64,000 bases of DNA from positions 62,001 to 126,000 of the forward strand of contig NZ_QKMR01000013.1 of assembly GCF_003208175.1 (NCBI RefSeq), in the 5' to 3' direction. The DNA is from Ruminiclostridium sufflavum DSM 19573 (GTDB lineage: Bacteria > Bacillota > Clostridia > Acetivibrionales > DSM-1351). Under the pieces are notes generated by a model, which was given only the letters and a program-made list of their open reading frames with translations, was not told where the DNA came from and did no database searches. Positions 9,830 through 18,361 of this stretch are shown one piece after another. Every line of letters starts with the position of its first letter. Position 1 is the stretch's first letter. A program made the position numbers and the translations under genes.

Positions 9830-10525
9830 TTGAATAAAAAGATATTAATTGTGGATGATGAAAAAAATATTGCCGACATTTTAAAGTTCAATTTAAAAAA
9901 AGAGGGATATGATACCATTGAAGCTTATGATGGAGAAGAAGCCATTAACTTAGCATTGTCACAAAGCCCGGATCTTATTTTGCTAGATATAATGTTACCC
10001 AAAATAGATGGTTTTACTGTATGCAGAAAGCTCAGGCAAACAATTTCGACTCCGATTCTGATGCTTACGGCAAAGGAAGAGGAGGTAGACAAGGTGCTTG
10101 GACTTGAGCTGGGTGCAGATGATTATATAACAAAGCCTTTCAGTCCAAGGGAACTTATGGCTCGCGTTAAAGCAAATCTCAGGAGGACTGCATCAGGAGA
10201 ACAGATTAGTGGTGAAGATAGACCGCATGTAACAAAATACGGAGATTTGTCTATAGACATTGACCGGTATGAGGTAAGAAGAGGCGAGACGGTTATTGAG
10301 CTGACACTTCGTGAATTTGAGCTGGTTAAGTTTTTAGCTTCGCAGAAAGGAACTATTTTTTCAAGGGAGACACTTCTTGAGAAGGTATGGGGCTATGAGT
10401 ATTATGGAGATGTCAGAACTGTAGATGTTACTGTGAGAAGAGTTCGAGAGAAGCTGGAGGTTGATCCTGCAAATCCTCAATATATTATTACAAAGCGCGG
10501 AGTAGGATATTATTTTAATGTTTAA
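9830..10525 (+). CDS. walR: WalR (YycF) OmpR-family response regulator
   Basis: The 231-aa regulator has a receiver domain (KKILIVDDEKN, phospho-acceptor in LILLDIMLPKIDG, conserved lysine in DDYITKPF) and a C-terminal winged helix of the OmpR type (TLREFELVKFLA, VDVTVRRVREKLE, TKRGVGYYF). TTG at 9830 is preferred over the longer frame from TTG 9797 because it has an AGGGGTG ribosome site and gives the family's usual N-terminus. Identification as WalR rather than PhoP rests on the yycH, yycI and yycJ genes downstream. It should control cell-wall hydrolase and wall-homeostasis genes. Confidence 0.88.
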   Translation: MNKKILIVDDEKNIADILKFNLKKEGYDTIEAYDGEEAINLALSQSPDLILLDIMLPKIDGFTVCRKLRQTISTPILMLTAKEEEVDKVLGLELGADDYITKPFSPRELMARVKANLRRTASGEQISGEDRPHVTKYGDLSIDIDRYEVRRGETVIELTLREFELVKFLASQKGTIFSRETLLEKVWGYEYYGDVRTVDVTVRRVREKLEVDPANPQYIITKRGVGYYFNV

Positions 10526-10602
10526 CATAGTCAGACAGTTCTATGCTTACATTTTGCTAAGCATAGAGCTTTTTGCGTATGTGAAAATTAAGAGGAGATA
10601 AA

Positions 10603-12480
10603 ATGAAGTTTTGGAAGAATTTATTAAAATTGCTGCGGAGTTTGCAGTGGAAGTTAGTATACATTTTTATCTCAATGTGTATAATTTTGGTTTGCGTGGT
10701 ATATATAGGCATAAATTCCGGGCTTCAAACAATATATTTTCAGAATTTTACCGAGAACATTGATAAGGGCTATGAAAACTGGAAGGAATACAGAGGTATC
10801 ACAGATTCAAATAAAGAACGGTTAACAAATGATATTCTTTTAGATTACTTCAGCGGCAACAGTGATGACAGATTTTTCGGTGTAAATCCCAAGTACCTTA
10901 ATATAACTATTATTAATACATCCAAAAGGAATATTGCATTTTCCAAAGCTATACTGTATTCATCCGATGAAAAGACATATCCTAATTATCCGGAGGAATA
11001 TGGAAATCAGCTTTTAGTAAAATCTGTAATTCTATCAACCATATGGGCTGATGGAGAGTTGAATCAATCCGGACAGTTGGGTCAGAATAAGGAGCTTATT
11101 AAAGTAAATGCAGAAAACCAGTATTTTGAATATATACTTTTTCCGAAAGGACAGCAGGGAAATGTTGTGTTCTATTTTACCTACCAAAAAGATGCATGGG
11201 AAGGAATTCTGGCAAAATTTAATACACTTATTTTCTATTGTGCCCTTGTGGCTGTCCTTTTGTCGCTGATTCTGGGATATTTGCTGTCTAAGACTATTAC
11301 TTCTCCGATAATAAGTGTTATGCATAAGGCTGAAAAAGTAGCAGAAGGTGATTTTGATCAACAGCTGACAGTTAAATCGGAGGATGAGATAGGCAATCTT
11401 ACAAAAACCTTTAACTATATGGCAAAGGAGCTGAAAAATACTCTTTCTGAGATATCAAGTGAGAAGAATAAGGTTACTACAATTTTAAATTATATGGCTG
11501 ACGGTGTACTGGCATATAATCTTAAGGGCATTGCTATCCATGTAAATCCTGCGGCGAGCAAATTATTGGGAGAAGATATAGAGGGCAAGTCTTTTGGAGA
11601 ATTTGCCGAGGATGTAGGCTTGGATATTAAGCTTGAAAATATAGTTTATTTTGAAGAATCAACGGTCAGGGAATCGGATACTATTATAAACGATATGTAT
11701 GTTAAGGTATACTTTGCAGTTTTTACAGATACTAATAAAAAGCCTGAGGGAGTTATTGTTGTACTGCATGATGTAACTGAGCAGCAGAAGCTTGACTGTA
11801 TGAGGCGTGAATTTGTGGCTAATGTTTCTCATGAATTAAGAACACCTATAACATCTATAAAAAGCTATACGGAGACGCTTTTGGACGGAGCTGTTGAGGA
11901 TCATGAAACAACAGAGCACTTTTTAAATGTAATAAATGCCGAGGCTGATAGGATGACAAGATTAGTTAAGGACTTATTGCAGTTATCAAGATTAGATAAT
12001 CAGCAAATGAGCTGGAAAATAGAGAAAGTCGCTATTAATGATATGGTGAAGGATATCGTAGGCAGAATGCAGCTTCAGGCTGTTCAGAAGAAGCAAAAGC
12101 TGGAAAGCTATGTAATTGGGGATATACCAAGTATAAATGCAGACAAGGACAGACTTGAGCAGGTAGTTGTCAATATTATCAGCAATGCTCTTAAATATAC
12201 TCCTGACGATGGTATAATTACAGTGTACGTGGGGAAACTCATTAACGACATTTATATAAAGGTTGCCGACACCGGCATCGGCATACCTAAGGAATCCTTG
12301 CAGCTGGTATTTGACAGATTTTACAGAGTAGATAAGGCCAGATCCAGAGACCTTGGAGGCACAGGTCTGGGCCTTTCAATAGCCAAGGAGATCGTTGAGG
12401 CGCAAGGAGGCACTATAACCATTGCCAGTGAGGTCGGAAAAGGAACAGAAGTAACGGTAAGGCTCCCGCTAAACTTGTAA
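10603..12480 (+). CDS. walK: WalK (YycG) sensor histidine kinase
   Basis: The 625-aa membrane kinase has an N-terminal helix (about residues 17-40), an extracytoplasmic sensor domain, a second helix near 205-230 and a HAMP linker (VAEGDFDQQLTVKSEDEIG). A cytosolic PAS domain follows, then HisKA with the phospho-histidine in NVSHELRTPITS. The HATPase has NIISNALKYTP, DTGIGIP and GGTGLGLSIAKE. This domain order and the partner genes match WalK, which senses the state of the wall and phosphorylates WalR. AGGAGA precedes the ATG. The gap to walR is 77 nt. Confidence 0.9.
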   Translation: MKFWKNLLKLLRSLQWKLVYIFISMCIILVCVVYIGINSGLQTIYFQNFTENIDKGYENWKEYRGITDSNKERLTNDILLDYFSGNSDDRFFGVNPKYLNITIINTSKRNIAFSKAILYSSDEKTYPNYPEEYGNQLLVKSVILSTIWADGELNQSGQLGQNKELIKVNAENQYFEYILFPKGQQGNVVFYFTYQKDAWEGILAKFNTLIFYCALVAVLLSLILGYLLSKTITSPIISVMHKAEKVAEGDFDQQLTVKSEDEIGNLTKTFNYMAKELKNTLSEISSEKNKVTTILNYMADGVLAYNLKGIAIHVNPAASKLLGEDIEGKSFGEFAEDVGLDIKLENIVYFEESTVRESDTIINDMYVKVYFAVFTDTNKKPEGVIVVLHDVTEQQKLDCMRREFVANVSHELRTPITSIKSYTETLLDGAVEDHETTEHFLNVINAEADRMTRLVKDLLQLSRLDNQQMSWKIEKVAINDMVKDIVGRMQLQAVQKKQKLESYVIGDIPSINADKDRLEQVVVNIISNALKYTPDDGIITVYVGKLINDIYIKVADTGIGIPKESLQLVFDRFYRVDKARSRDLGGTGLGLSIAKEIVEAQGGTITIASEVGKGTEVTVRLPLNL

Positions 12481-12497
12481 ATTTATTTTAAATACGG

Positions 12498-12531
12498 TGT
12501 AATGGAATTGTAATAGAATATATATTATACT
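12498..12531 (+). promoter_or_regulatory. Candidate WalR box and -10 inside the wal locus
   Basis: TGTAAT-GGAAT-TGTAAT at 12498-12514 is an exact direct-repeat match to the WalR consensus. It ends 11 bases before a TATACT -10 at 12526-12531, so it covers the -35 position, the usual place for OmpR-type activation. It lies between walK and the small exported-protein gene at 12616, and could give the downstream half of the locus its own WalR-controlled promoter. Confidence 0.5.
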
Positions 12532-12615
12532 ATAGGTAGGGAGTTAGAGGCAAGATTTAAAGCTGTTAAGTCTTGGAAACAAAGAATCAGGATGTCTGAG
12601 ATTGAGGTGAGTATC

Positions 12616-13062
12616 ATGAAATTTAAATTTATAACTTTTATTATAATTATTGCAGTTATGTTACCGTTATTTATGGTTCCGACTCTGGCGTCTTCAAATG
12701 TAGTCGATATTTCAAGGCCTGATGGGAACGAGATTGTTACTAAAGAAGTTTTTTCTATATGTGGAGTTACTATAGAGGATGAAGCGTACATAGAGTTTTA
12801 TTACAAGGACAAAGAGGCCGATCAGTATAAGCCTTTACTGACAACAGAGGGTAAATATTGTTTCAAGGTCGGTAAAATTTTCGGCAAGGATATTGAGCTT
12901 AAATATAAGGGTAAGAACGAAATAAGAATTAAAGCTTATACAACTGCAACGAAAAATGATCCTCAAATCGAGAACTATACAATTACGCTTGTTGAAGAGA
13001 AAAAGAAGGAAAATTGGCTTGAGAAAGCATTAAATTGGTTCACAGGCGATGAGAAAAAATAA
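12616..13062 (+). CDS. Exported protein of unknown function in the wal locus
   Basis: The 148-aa product starts at ATG 12616, 5 nt after GAGGTGA; a longer frame from 12592 has no such site. It opens with a signal peptide (MKFKF, a long hydrophobic run, then TLASS). The mature part looks beta-rich and Ig-like (SRPDGNEIVTKEVFSICG, ITLVEEKKKE), with a lysine-rich tail. It is not a standard member of the Bacillus wal operon. Its stop overlaps the yycH start (TAATG), and a WalR box lies about 100 bp upstream, so it may be a WalR-controlled envelope protein. I do not recognise a named family. Confidence 0.7.
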   Translation: MKFKFITFIIIIAVMLPLFMVPTLASSNVVDISRPDGNEIVTKEVFSICGVTIEDEAYIEFYYKDKEADQYKPLLTTEGKYCFKVGKIFGKDIELKYKGKNEIRIKAYTTATKNDPQIENYTITLVEEKKKENWLEKALNWFTGDEKK

Positions 13063-14555
13063 TGAATAGTAAATCAAAAAATATCAAGTTTTACTATGAA
13101 AAAGTTAAAGCTATTCTTTTAGTTTGTTTAATAATTCTTTGTATTGTACAAATAGGAATTCTGTGGAGTAATCAATCCTACAGTTCTCCTATTTCTTTAT
13201 TTTCTAATTCAAATTCAAAAAACTCTTCTCCTGTATCGATCGATGATACGAAGGGGGAGTATTTGCTGCCGTACCGCATAGCGATTTCTACAGGATTTGA
13301 TGGTGAGCATTATGTTATCCCAAATGGTTCAAAAGAATATACAACGCTTTGGAACGGTGCCAGGCAGTATATTGATCAGGCACTGGAAACAAAGCCTCAG
13401 AAAATACAGCCTTTTAATGAAGATGACTGGGGTACCTTGGTGGCAAATAAGCCGTATACTTTTGAGTTTAAAACGCAAATTCCTATCGATATAATTAAAT
13501 GGACATTAAATATGGAGGACTCAGAAGGTGAAGGCCTGTCTGGCATATATAAGCTTGTGATATGTCCTGATGACTCTGATAACAGCTATGCAGATACTCT
13601 ATATGTCAGAGATGATAAAAATATATACATATATAGTATAAATAGTGCTAAGAATGACATCTTAAGTTATAGTGTGTTTAATGAAATTTATACAAAGCAG
13701 AAATCAGATATTAATTCTAAAAGCTATCAAATGGCCATTGAAAAGTACAGGAAATTTGAAATATCTAAGGATTTATTGAGTGTTTTTTCCGGCAAGCGGC
13801 AAGACAGCTATCCTGATTTTATATGTGAGCCTATCAGCGGGTTGGATAAAGAGGAATACTCATATGATGATTTCTATGATATGGCATTGGACCTTTTTGG
13901 AAATGCAAGAATTGATTATGATTTCGATGTGGATGTAAATGGCTCAGTGGTATTTAAGAAAGCGGATGGTGTATATAGACTATACAAGAACTCAATTCTT
14001 GAGTACAAGTATACGGGAAATCAGACGAATATCGAGGAATTAAATGTTTTGGAAGCATATAAAAAGGCGTTATCCTACCTTTTAGAAAGCAGAAGCCAGA
14101 ATGATATAATGTCCAACATAACTGTATATTTGAGTTCCATAGATATAAAACAGGGTTCATATATTTTTAACTTTGACTATAGCATTTCCTTGGGAGAAGA
14201 AAACGGAGAAGTCCCGATTTTGCTTAAGGATTATAAAATTCCGAATAGTGATAACCAGTTATTAAGCAACGGTATTTCCATAGAAGCTTCCTCAAAAAAA
14301 GTTATCAGCTTTAAATGGCTAGCTTTAAAGTTTTATGTTGATAATAATATAGAGAACTATGAATGGAGCTTCGTAGATATGTACAGTAAAATGTATGACA
14401 AATATTCTGAACTGAAAAATGAATTTTCTGCAAAGGACTTCGGAATATATTATGTGCTTAAGTATCCTCAAATGCAGGAAAATATTATTACTCCGAGCTT
14501 TGTCCTGTTTACGAAGGATGGAGTGTACGATATATTGATGGAAGCTAACAAATAA
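13062..14555 (+). CDS. yycH: YycH-type WalK regulator
   Basis: The 497-aa protein has one N-terminal membrane helix (about residues 13-30, AILLVCLIILCIVQIG) and a large extracytoplasmic part. This topology, the size and its place after walRK and before yycI match YycH. In Bacillus YycH works with YycI to modulate WalK at the membrane. Sequence similarity across clostridia is low, so the name rests on topology and gene order. It overlaps the preceding gene by one base and leads yycI by 22 nt. Confidence 0.75.
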   Translation: MNSKSKNIKFYYEKVKAILLVCLIILCIVQIGILWSNQSYSSPISLFSNSNSKNSSPVSIDDTKGEYLLPYRIAISTGFDGEHYVIPNGSKEYTTLWNGARQYIDQALETKPQKIQPFNEDDWGTLVANKPYTFEFKTQIPIDIIKWTLNMEDSEGEGLSGIYKLVICPDDSDNSYADTLYVRDDKNIYIYSINSAKNDILSYSVFNEIYTKQKSDINSKSYQMAIEKYRKFEISKDLLSVFSGKRQDSYPDFICEPISGLDKEEYSYDDFYDMALDLFGNARIDYDFDVDVNGSVVFKKADGVYRLYKNSILEYKYTGNQTNIEELNVLEAYKKALSYLLESRSQNDIMSNITVYLSSIDIKQGSYIFNFDYSISLGEENGEVPILLKDYKIPNSDNQLLSNGISIEASSKKVISFKWLALKFYVDNNIENYEWSFVDMYSKMYDKYSELKNEFSAKDFGIYYVLKYPQMQENIITPSFVLFTKDGVYDILMEANK

Positions 14556-14577
14556 ACTTTTTAGCGGGTGATAGCCT

Positions 14578-15411
14578 ATGGATTGGAAGAATGCAAAGAC
14601 AATTTTAATATCAGGGTTTTTAATATTGAACATAGTTTTGGCTGTCACCATTTATAATGAGATGAAAATGGATGAAATTCCCCAGCAGACAATCAGTAAC
14701 ACCCAGAAGATTTTAGGACAAAATGATATACATATTGAATGCCCGATACCCAAGTATACAGGAAATGACTATACCCTTAAGTATGAGGAGCAAGCTCTTA
14801 GCGAAGGGAAAATAGCGGATGAATTACTTGGAGATAATTATGCAAAGGAAGCCGGCAATCTATATAAAAAAGATTCCAAGAGCCTTGCGATATATGAGGA
14901 AGAGGGTTTTGAATATTTTGATACTGAACATAACATTAAAATTAACGGGGATATAAAAAGTGGTGTTGATAAATTTTTAAAGGATACATTTGATAAGATA
15001 GGGCTTCCTTTTGATGAGTTCAAACAAGATGGCTATTACCCTGATGTTGAAAATGAAAATGAAGTCAGTATGGTTTACAAAGGCCAATATAAGGACTATG
15101 CCGTATTTGACAATTATATTATTGTTGATATCAGTGATTCAAGCATAAGAAGTATTAAATACCACTATAAGAAACCTACCAGTGTAATGATAAAAAAAGA
15201 TATTTTTGTTATCCCGGCATACGAGATTTTAATTACTGAAATGACTAAATATCCTGGAATAAGTATAACTCAGGTTGATATCGGATTTAAAGGTTATACT
15301 AAGAACGATAAGAAAACTAAGACCTCTTATGAGGGGTTGGCGTGGAGAATAAAGACATATAAAGGTGAGGAATACTATTTTAATGCAAGAAATGGTACAT
15401 TGATGGAGTAA
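14578..15411 (+). CDS. yycI: YycI-type WalK regulator
   Basis: The 277-aa protein begins MDWKNAKTILISGFLILN, the characteristic YycI N-terminus: a tryptophan-containing cytosolic tip, then a single membrane helix. The outer domain ends in a YycH-like fold (YEGLAWRIKTYKGEEYYF). YycI pairs with YycH to tune WalK activity. GCGGGTGATAG supplies the ribosome site. After its stop a run of AT-rich sequence leads to a separate -10 for murA. Confidence 0.82.
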   Translation: MDWKNAKTILISGFLILNIVLAVTIYNEMKMDEIPQQTISNTQKILGQNDIHIECPIPKYTGNDYTLKYEEQALSEGKIADELLGDNYAKEAGNLYKKDSKSLAIYEEEGFEYFDTEHNIKINGDIKSGVDKFLKDTFDKIGLPFDEFKQDGYYPDVENENEVSMVYKGQYKDYAVFDNYIIVDISDSSIRSIKYHYKKPTSVMIKKDIFVIPAYEILITEMTKYPGISITQVDIGFKGYTKNDKKTKTSYEGLAWRIKTYKGEEYYFNARNGTLME

Positions 15412-15470
15412 AATAAAAGCTTTTTAATTTTATAATAATTATATTTGTAGTAGAATAATTTTAAACTAAA

Positions 15471-15479
15471 TGATATAAT
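15471..15479 (+). promoter_or_regulatory. Extended -10 element before murA
   Basis: TGATATAAT matches the extended -10 form also seen at the walR and rho promoters. No -35 sits at the normal distance. It lies about 60 nt upstream of the murA start and may drive murA separately from yycHI. Confidence 0.35.
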
Positions 15480-15536
15480 GTTGACTAATGCATAATGTTT
15501 CGCATAAAAGATGTCTGAAGGTTGGTGTGGAAGAGG

Positions 15537-16802
15537 TTGGAGAGGTTTGTTATTAATGGTCCATGTTCCTTGAACGGAGAAGTTAACATTAGTGGAGCAA
15601 AAAATGCTGCGGTGGCTGTTTTACCGGCAGCTCTTGTTGTAAATGGTATCAGCAAAATAGAAAATGTTCCAGATATTAAGGATGTCAGAGTATTATTAGA
15701 TATACTGGGCAAATTAGGTGCCAAAATAACAAAGGAAGATGATAACACCGTTATTTGTGACACACGTGAAGTGGATTGCTGGAAAGCCCCATATGAGCTT
15801 GTTAAAAGCATGAGAGCTTCATATTATTTGTTGGGAGCACTTATCGCAAGGTTTGGAAGAGCAGAAGTTTCATTGCCGGGCGGGTGTGATTTTGGCTTTA
15901 GACCTATTGACCAACACATTAAAGGCTTTGAGGCAATGGGGGCAGTTGTTGAAATAGAGCATGGCATTGTTAAAATTAATGCGTCAGAAATCAGAGGTGC
16001 TCAAATATATTTAGATGTGGTAAGTGTTGGTGCCACAATTAATCTGATGCTTGCAGCTGTAAAAGCAAAAGGGCAGACTATAATTGAAAATTCAGCTAAA
16101 GAGCCCCATGTGGTTGATGTGGCAAATTTTTTGAATGCAATGGGGGCAAATATCAGAGGTGCGGGGACTGATGTAATTAAGATAAAGGGTGTTGACCATT
16201 TAAATGGCGGTGGTACACATTCGATTATTCCTGATATGATTGAAGCAGGAACATTTATGATAGCTGCTGCGGCAACCGGAGGAGATGTTGTAGTTAAAAA
16301 CATTATTCCTAAGCATATGGAATCCTTGACTGCAAAGCTGATTGAGATGGGTGTTAATGTGATTGAGGATGAAGATTTTATTAGGGTAATCGGCAAAAAT
16401 GAGGTTAAAAATGTTAATATAATGACCTTGCCTTATCCGGGATTTCCAACGGATCTTCAGCCACAGATAACTGTGCTGCTTAATATGGCAGAGGGTGTAA
16501 GCACGATTACCGAAGGAGTATGGGACTCAAGATTTCAATATGCGGATGAATTGAAAAGGATGGGTGCAAAAATAAAGGTTGAGGGAAGAATAGCTGTTAT
16601 CGACGGGGCAAATATTTTGTCAGGTGCACCGGTTAAGGCTACGGATCTTAGGGCAGGTGCTGCTATGGTTATGGCAGGGCTGGTTGCAAAAGGACGTACT
16701 GAAGTCAGTAATATAAAATATATAGACAGAGGTTATGAGAATTTTGTTAACAAGTTGAATATGCTTGGAGCAGATATTAGCAGGGTTTTGAAGGATGATT
16801 AA
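15537..16802 (+). CDS. murA: UDP-N-acetylglucosamine 1-carboxyvinyltransferase
   Basis: MurA transfers enolpyruvate from PEP to UDP-GlcNAc, the first committed step of peptidoglycan synthesis. The sequence has FVINGPCSLNGEVNISGAKN at the N-terminus, the catalytic cysteine in LPGGCDFGFRPID (the fosfomycin target) and PYPGFPTDLQPQ. TTG 15537 is preferred because it gives the usual M-E-[KR]-F-V-I start and a 421-aa protein; TTG 15522 and GTG 15525 are in-frame alternatives with a slightly better ribosome site. Its place inside the wal locus ties wall precursor supply to the WalRK system. Confidence 0.93.
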   Translation: MERFVINGPCSLNGEVNISGAKNAAVAVLPAALVVNGISKIENVPDIKDVRVLLDILGKLGAKITKEDDNTVICDTREVDCWKAPYELVKSMRASYYLLGALIARFGRAEVSLPGGCDFGFRPIDQHIKGFEAMGAVVEIEHGIVKINASEIRGAQIYLDVVSVGATINLMLAAVKAKGQTIIENSAKEPHVVDVANFLNAMGANIRGAGTDVIKIKGVDHLNGGGTHSIIPDMIEAGTFMIAAAATGGDVVVKNIIPKHMESLTAKLIEMGVNVIEDEDFIRVIGKNEVKNVNIMTLPYPGFPTDLQPQITVLLNMAEGVSTITEGVWDSRFQYADELKRMGAKIKVEGRIAVIDGANILSGAPVKATDLRAGAAMVMAGLVAKGRTEVSNIKYIDRGYENFVNKLNMLGADISRVLKDD

Positions 16803-16885
16803 CTTATTTGAACTTGATTTGAAAATCAGGTCTGAATATATAAAAAGCTTGATAGGGGCAACTATTAAAATGAGGTTTGTGTTAA

Positions 16886-17677
16886 ATGGTTAAATTTTGC
16901 AGTTTGTTTAGCGGGAGTAGTGGTAATGCGTTATTTATAGGTACAGACAAAACCAAACTTCTGATAGATGCTGGATTGAGCGGAAAAAGAATACTTGAAG
17001 CTCTTTGTTCCATAGGAGAAAATCCGGCAGAACTGAATGCAATATTAATTTCCCATGAGCATATAGATCATGTAAGAGGTGCGGGAATATTATCTAGAAA
17101 GCAGGATATTCCAATATATGCGAATGAGTCTACTTGGTGTGCTATGGAGAAAGGTCTTGGACCTGTTAGACTTGAGAACAGAGTTGCATTTTGCACAGAA
17201 AATGAATTTGAAATAGGGGACATATGCATAAAGCCATTTTCTATTCCTCATGATGCTGCTGAACCGGTAGGCTACAGTTTTTTTGCACAAGGCAAAAGGA
17301 TAACTACTGCCACAGATATCGGACATATGAACGATGAGATACTTGCACATATTGAAGGAAATGATTTGCTGCTGATTGAGTCAAACCATGACGTAGAAAT
17401 GCTGAAAGTGGGGCCCTATCCCTGGCATTTAAAAAAGAGAATAATGGGCGACAATGGACATTTATCAAATGAAAGCTGTGCGGAGGTAATTGCACGTTTG
17501 GCTGAGAGAGGCGGGAGAAGGTTTATTTTAGGGCATTTAAGCAATGAAAACAACTTCCCCGAATTAGCGTATCAGACAACACTAAACGCCCTTAATGAGA
17601 AAAAAATTGCTGTCGGAAGCGATGTATTTGTTGAAGTTGCTTTGCGTGACAGAGTGGGAAGCATAAATATATTATAG
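16886..17677 (+). CDS. yycJ: YycJ/WalJ metallo-beta-lactamase-fold hydrolase
   Basis: The 263-aa protein has the MBL-fold metal motif SHEHIDHVRGAG, a second ligand region (TATDIGHMND, with ESNHD) and ILGHLSNENN near the C-terminus. This is the WalJ pattern: a cytosolic nuclease-type MBL protein that closes the wal operon in Bacillus and Streptococcus and is linked to coordinating division with replication. It lies 83 nt after murA and is followed by a terminator, so it ends the locus. Confidence 0.88.
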   Translation: MVKFCSLFSGSSGNALFIGTDKTKLLIDAGLSGKRILEALCSIGENPAELNAILISHEHIDHVRGAGILSRKQDIPIYANESTWCAMEKGLGPVRLENRVAFCTENEFEIGDICIKPFSIPHDAAEPVGYSFFAQGKRITTATDIGHMNDEILAHIEGNDLLLIESNHDVEMLKVGPYPWHLKKRIMGDNGHLSNESCAEVIARLAERGGRRFILGHLSNENNFPELAYQTTLNALNEKKIAVGSDVFVEVALRDRVGSINIL

Positions 17678-17722
17678 ACATACATATAGGTTTGGTATTA
17701 TTTCAAACACATTTAGTTTATA

Positions 17723-17758
17723 AGGGAATCAAATTATATATTGATTCCCTATTTTAAT
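17723..17758 (+). terminator. Rho-independent terminator of the wal locus
   Basis: A perfect 10-bp stem (AGGGAATCAA at 17723-17732, TTGATTCCCT at 17741-17750) with an 8-nt loop is followed by ATTTTAAT. The T-run is weak. Confidence 0.6.
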
Positions 17759-17807
17759 ATCTTAAAAGGGCAAAGTTTGTAAATTAAGCTTGGAATAGGG
17801 GTATACT

Positions 17808-18287
17808 ATGAAAATAACTATTGCTGCAGTTGGAAAGCTAAAGGAGCGATATTTGAAAGACGGAATCTCCGAATATGCTAAGAGACTTTCTCGTTTTGCT
17901 GAAATTGAACAAATAGAAGTAGAGGATGAGCCTGCACCGGAATCGCTGAGTGCTGCACAGGAAATTCAGATAAAGCAGAAGGAGTCGGAACGGTTGCTGA
18001 AAAAAATTAAGGAAGGCTCGTTTATTATATTACTGGATTTGGCCGGTGAACAGGTGAATTCTCAGAAATTTTCGGCTAAGCTTGAAAACATAATGCTTTC
18101 AGGGAATTCGCATATAACATTTATAATAGGAGGGTCATTAGGCCTTGCTCAGAGCCTTATTAACCTGGCAGACTATAGAATTTGCCTGTCAAAAATGACC
18201 TTTCCACATCAAATGGTAAGGCTCATACTGCTTGAGCAGGTATATCGCGCTTTTAAAATTATGAAAAATGAGACATACCATAAGTAA
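17808..18287 (+). CDS. rlmH: RlmH 23S rRNA pseudouridine-1915 N3-methyltransferase
   Basis: The 159-aa SPOUT methyltransferase carries AVGKLKERYLKDGISEYAKR at its start, the SAM-binding knot FIIGGSLGL and the C-terminal KMTFPHQMVRLILLEQVYRA. These are diagnostic for RlmH, which methylates helix 69 of 23S rRNA in assembled ribosomes. It often sits directly after yycJ, as here. The start is ATG with AGGGG upstream. Confidence 0.96.
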   Translation: MKITIAAVGKLKERYLKDGISEYAKRLSRFAEIEQIEVEDEPAPESLSAAQEIQIKQKESERLLKKIKEGSFIILLDLAGEQVNSQKFSAKLENIMLSGNSHITFIIGGSLGLAQSLINLADYRICLSKMTFPHQMVRLILLEQVYRAFKIMKNETYHK

Positions 18288-18361
18288 GGCCTGCTTAACG
18301 GTAATAAACATGCATAAATACAGCCTTTAATATTATTATTCGGTGCATGTTTTGAATCCCT

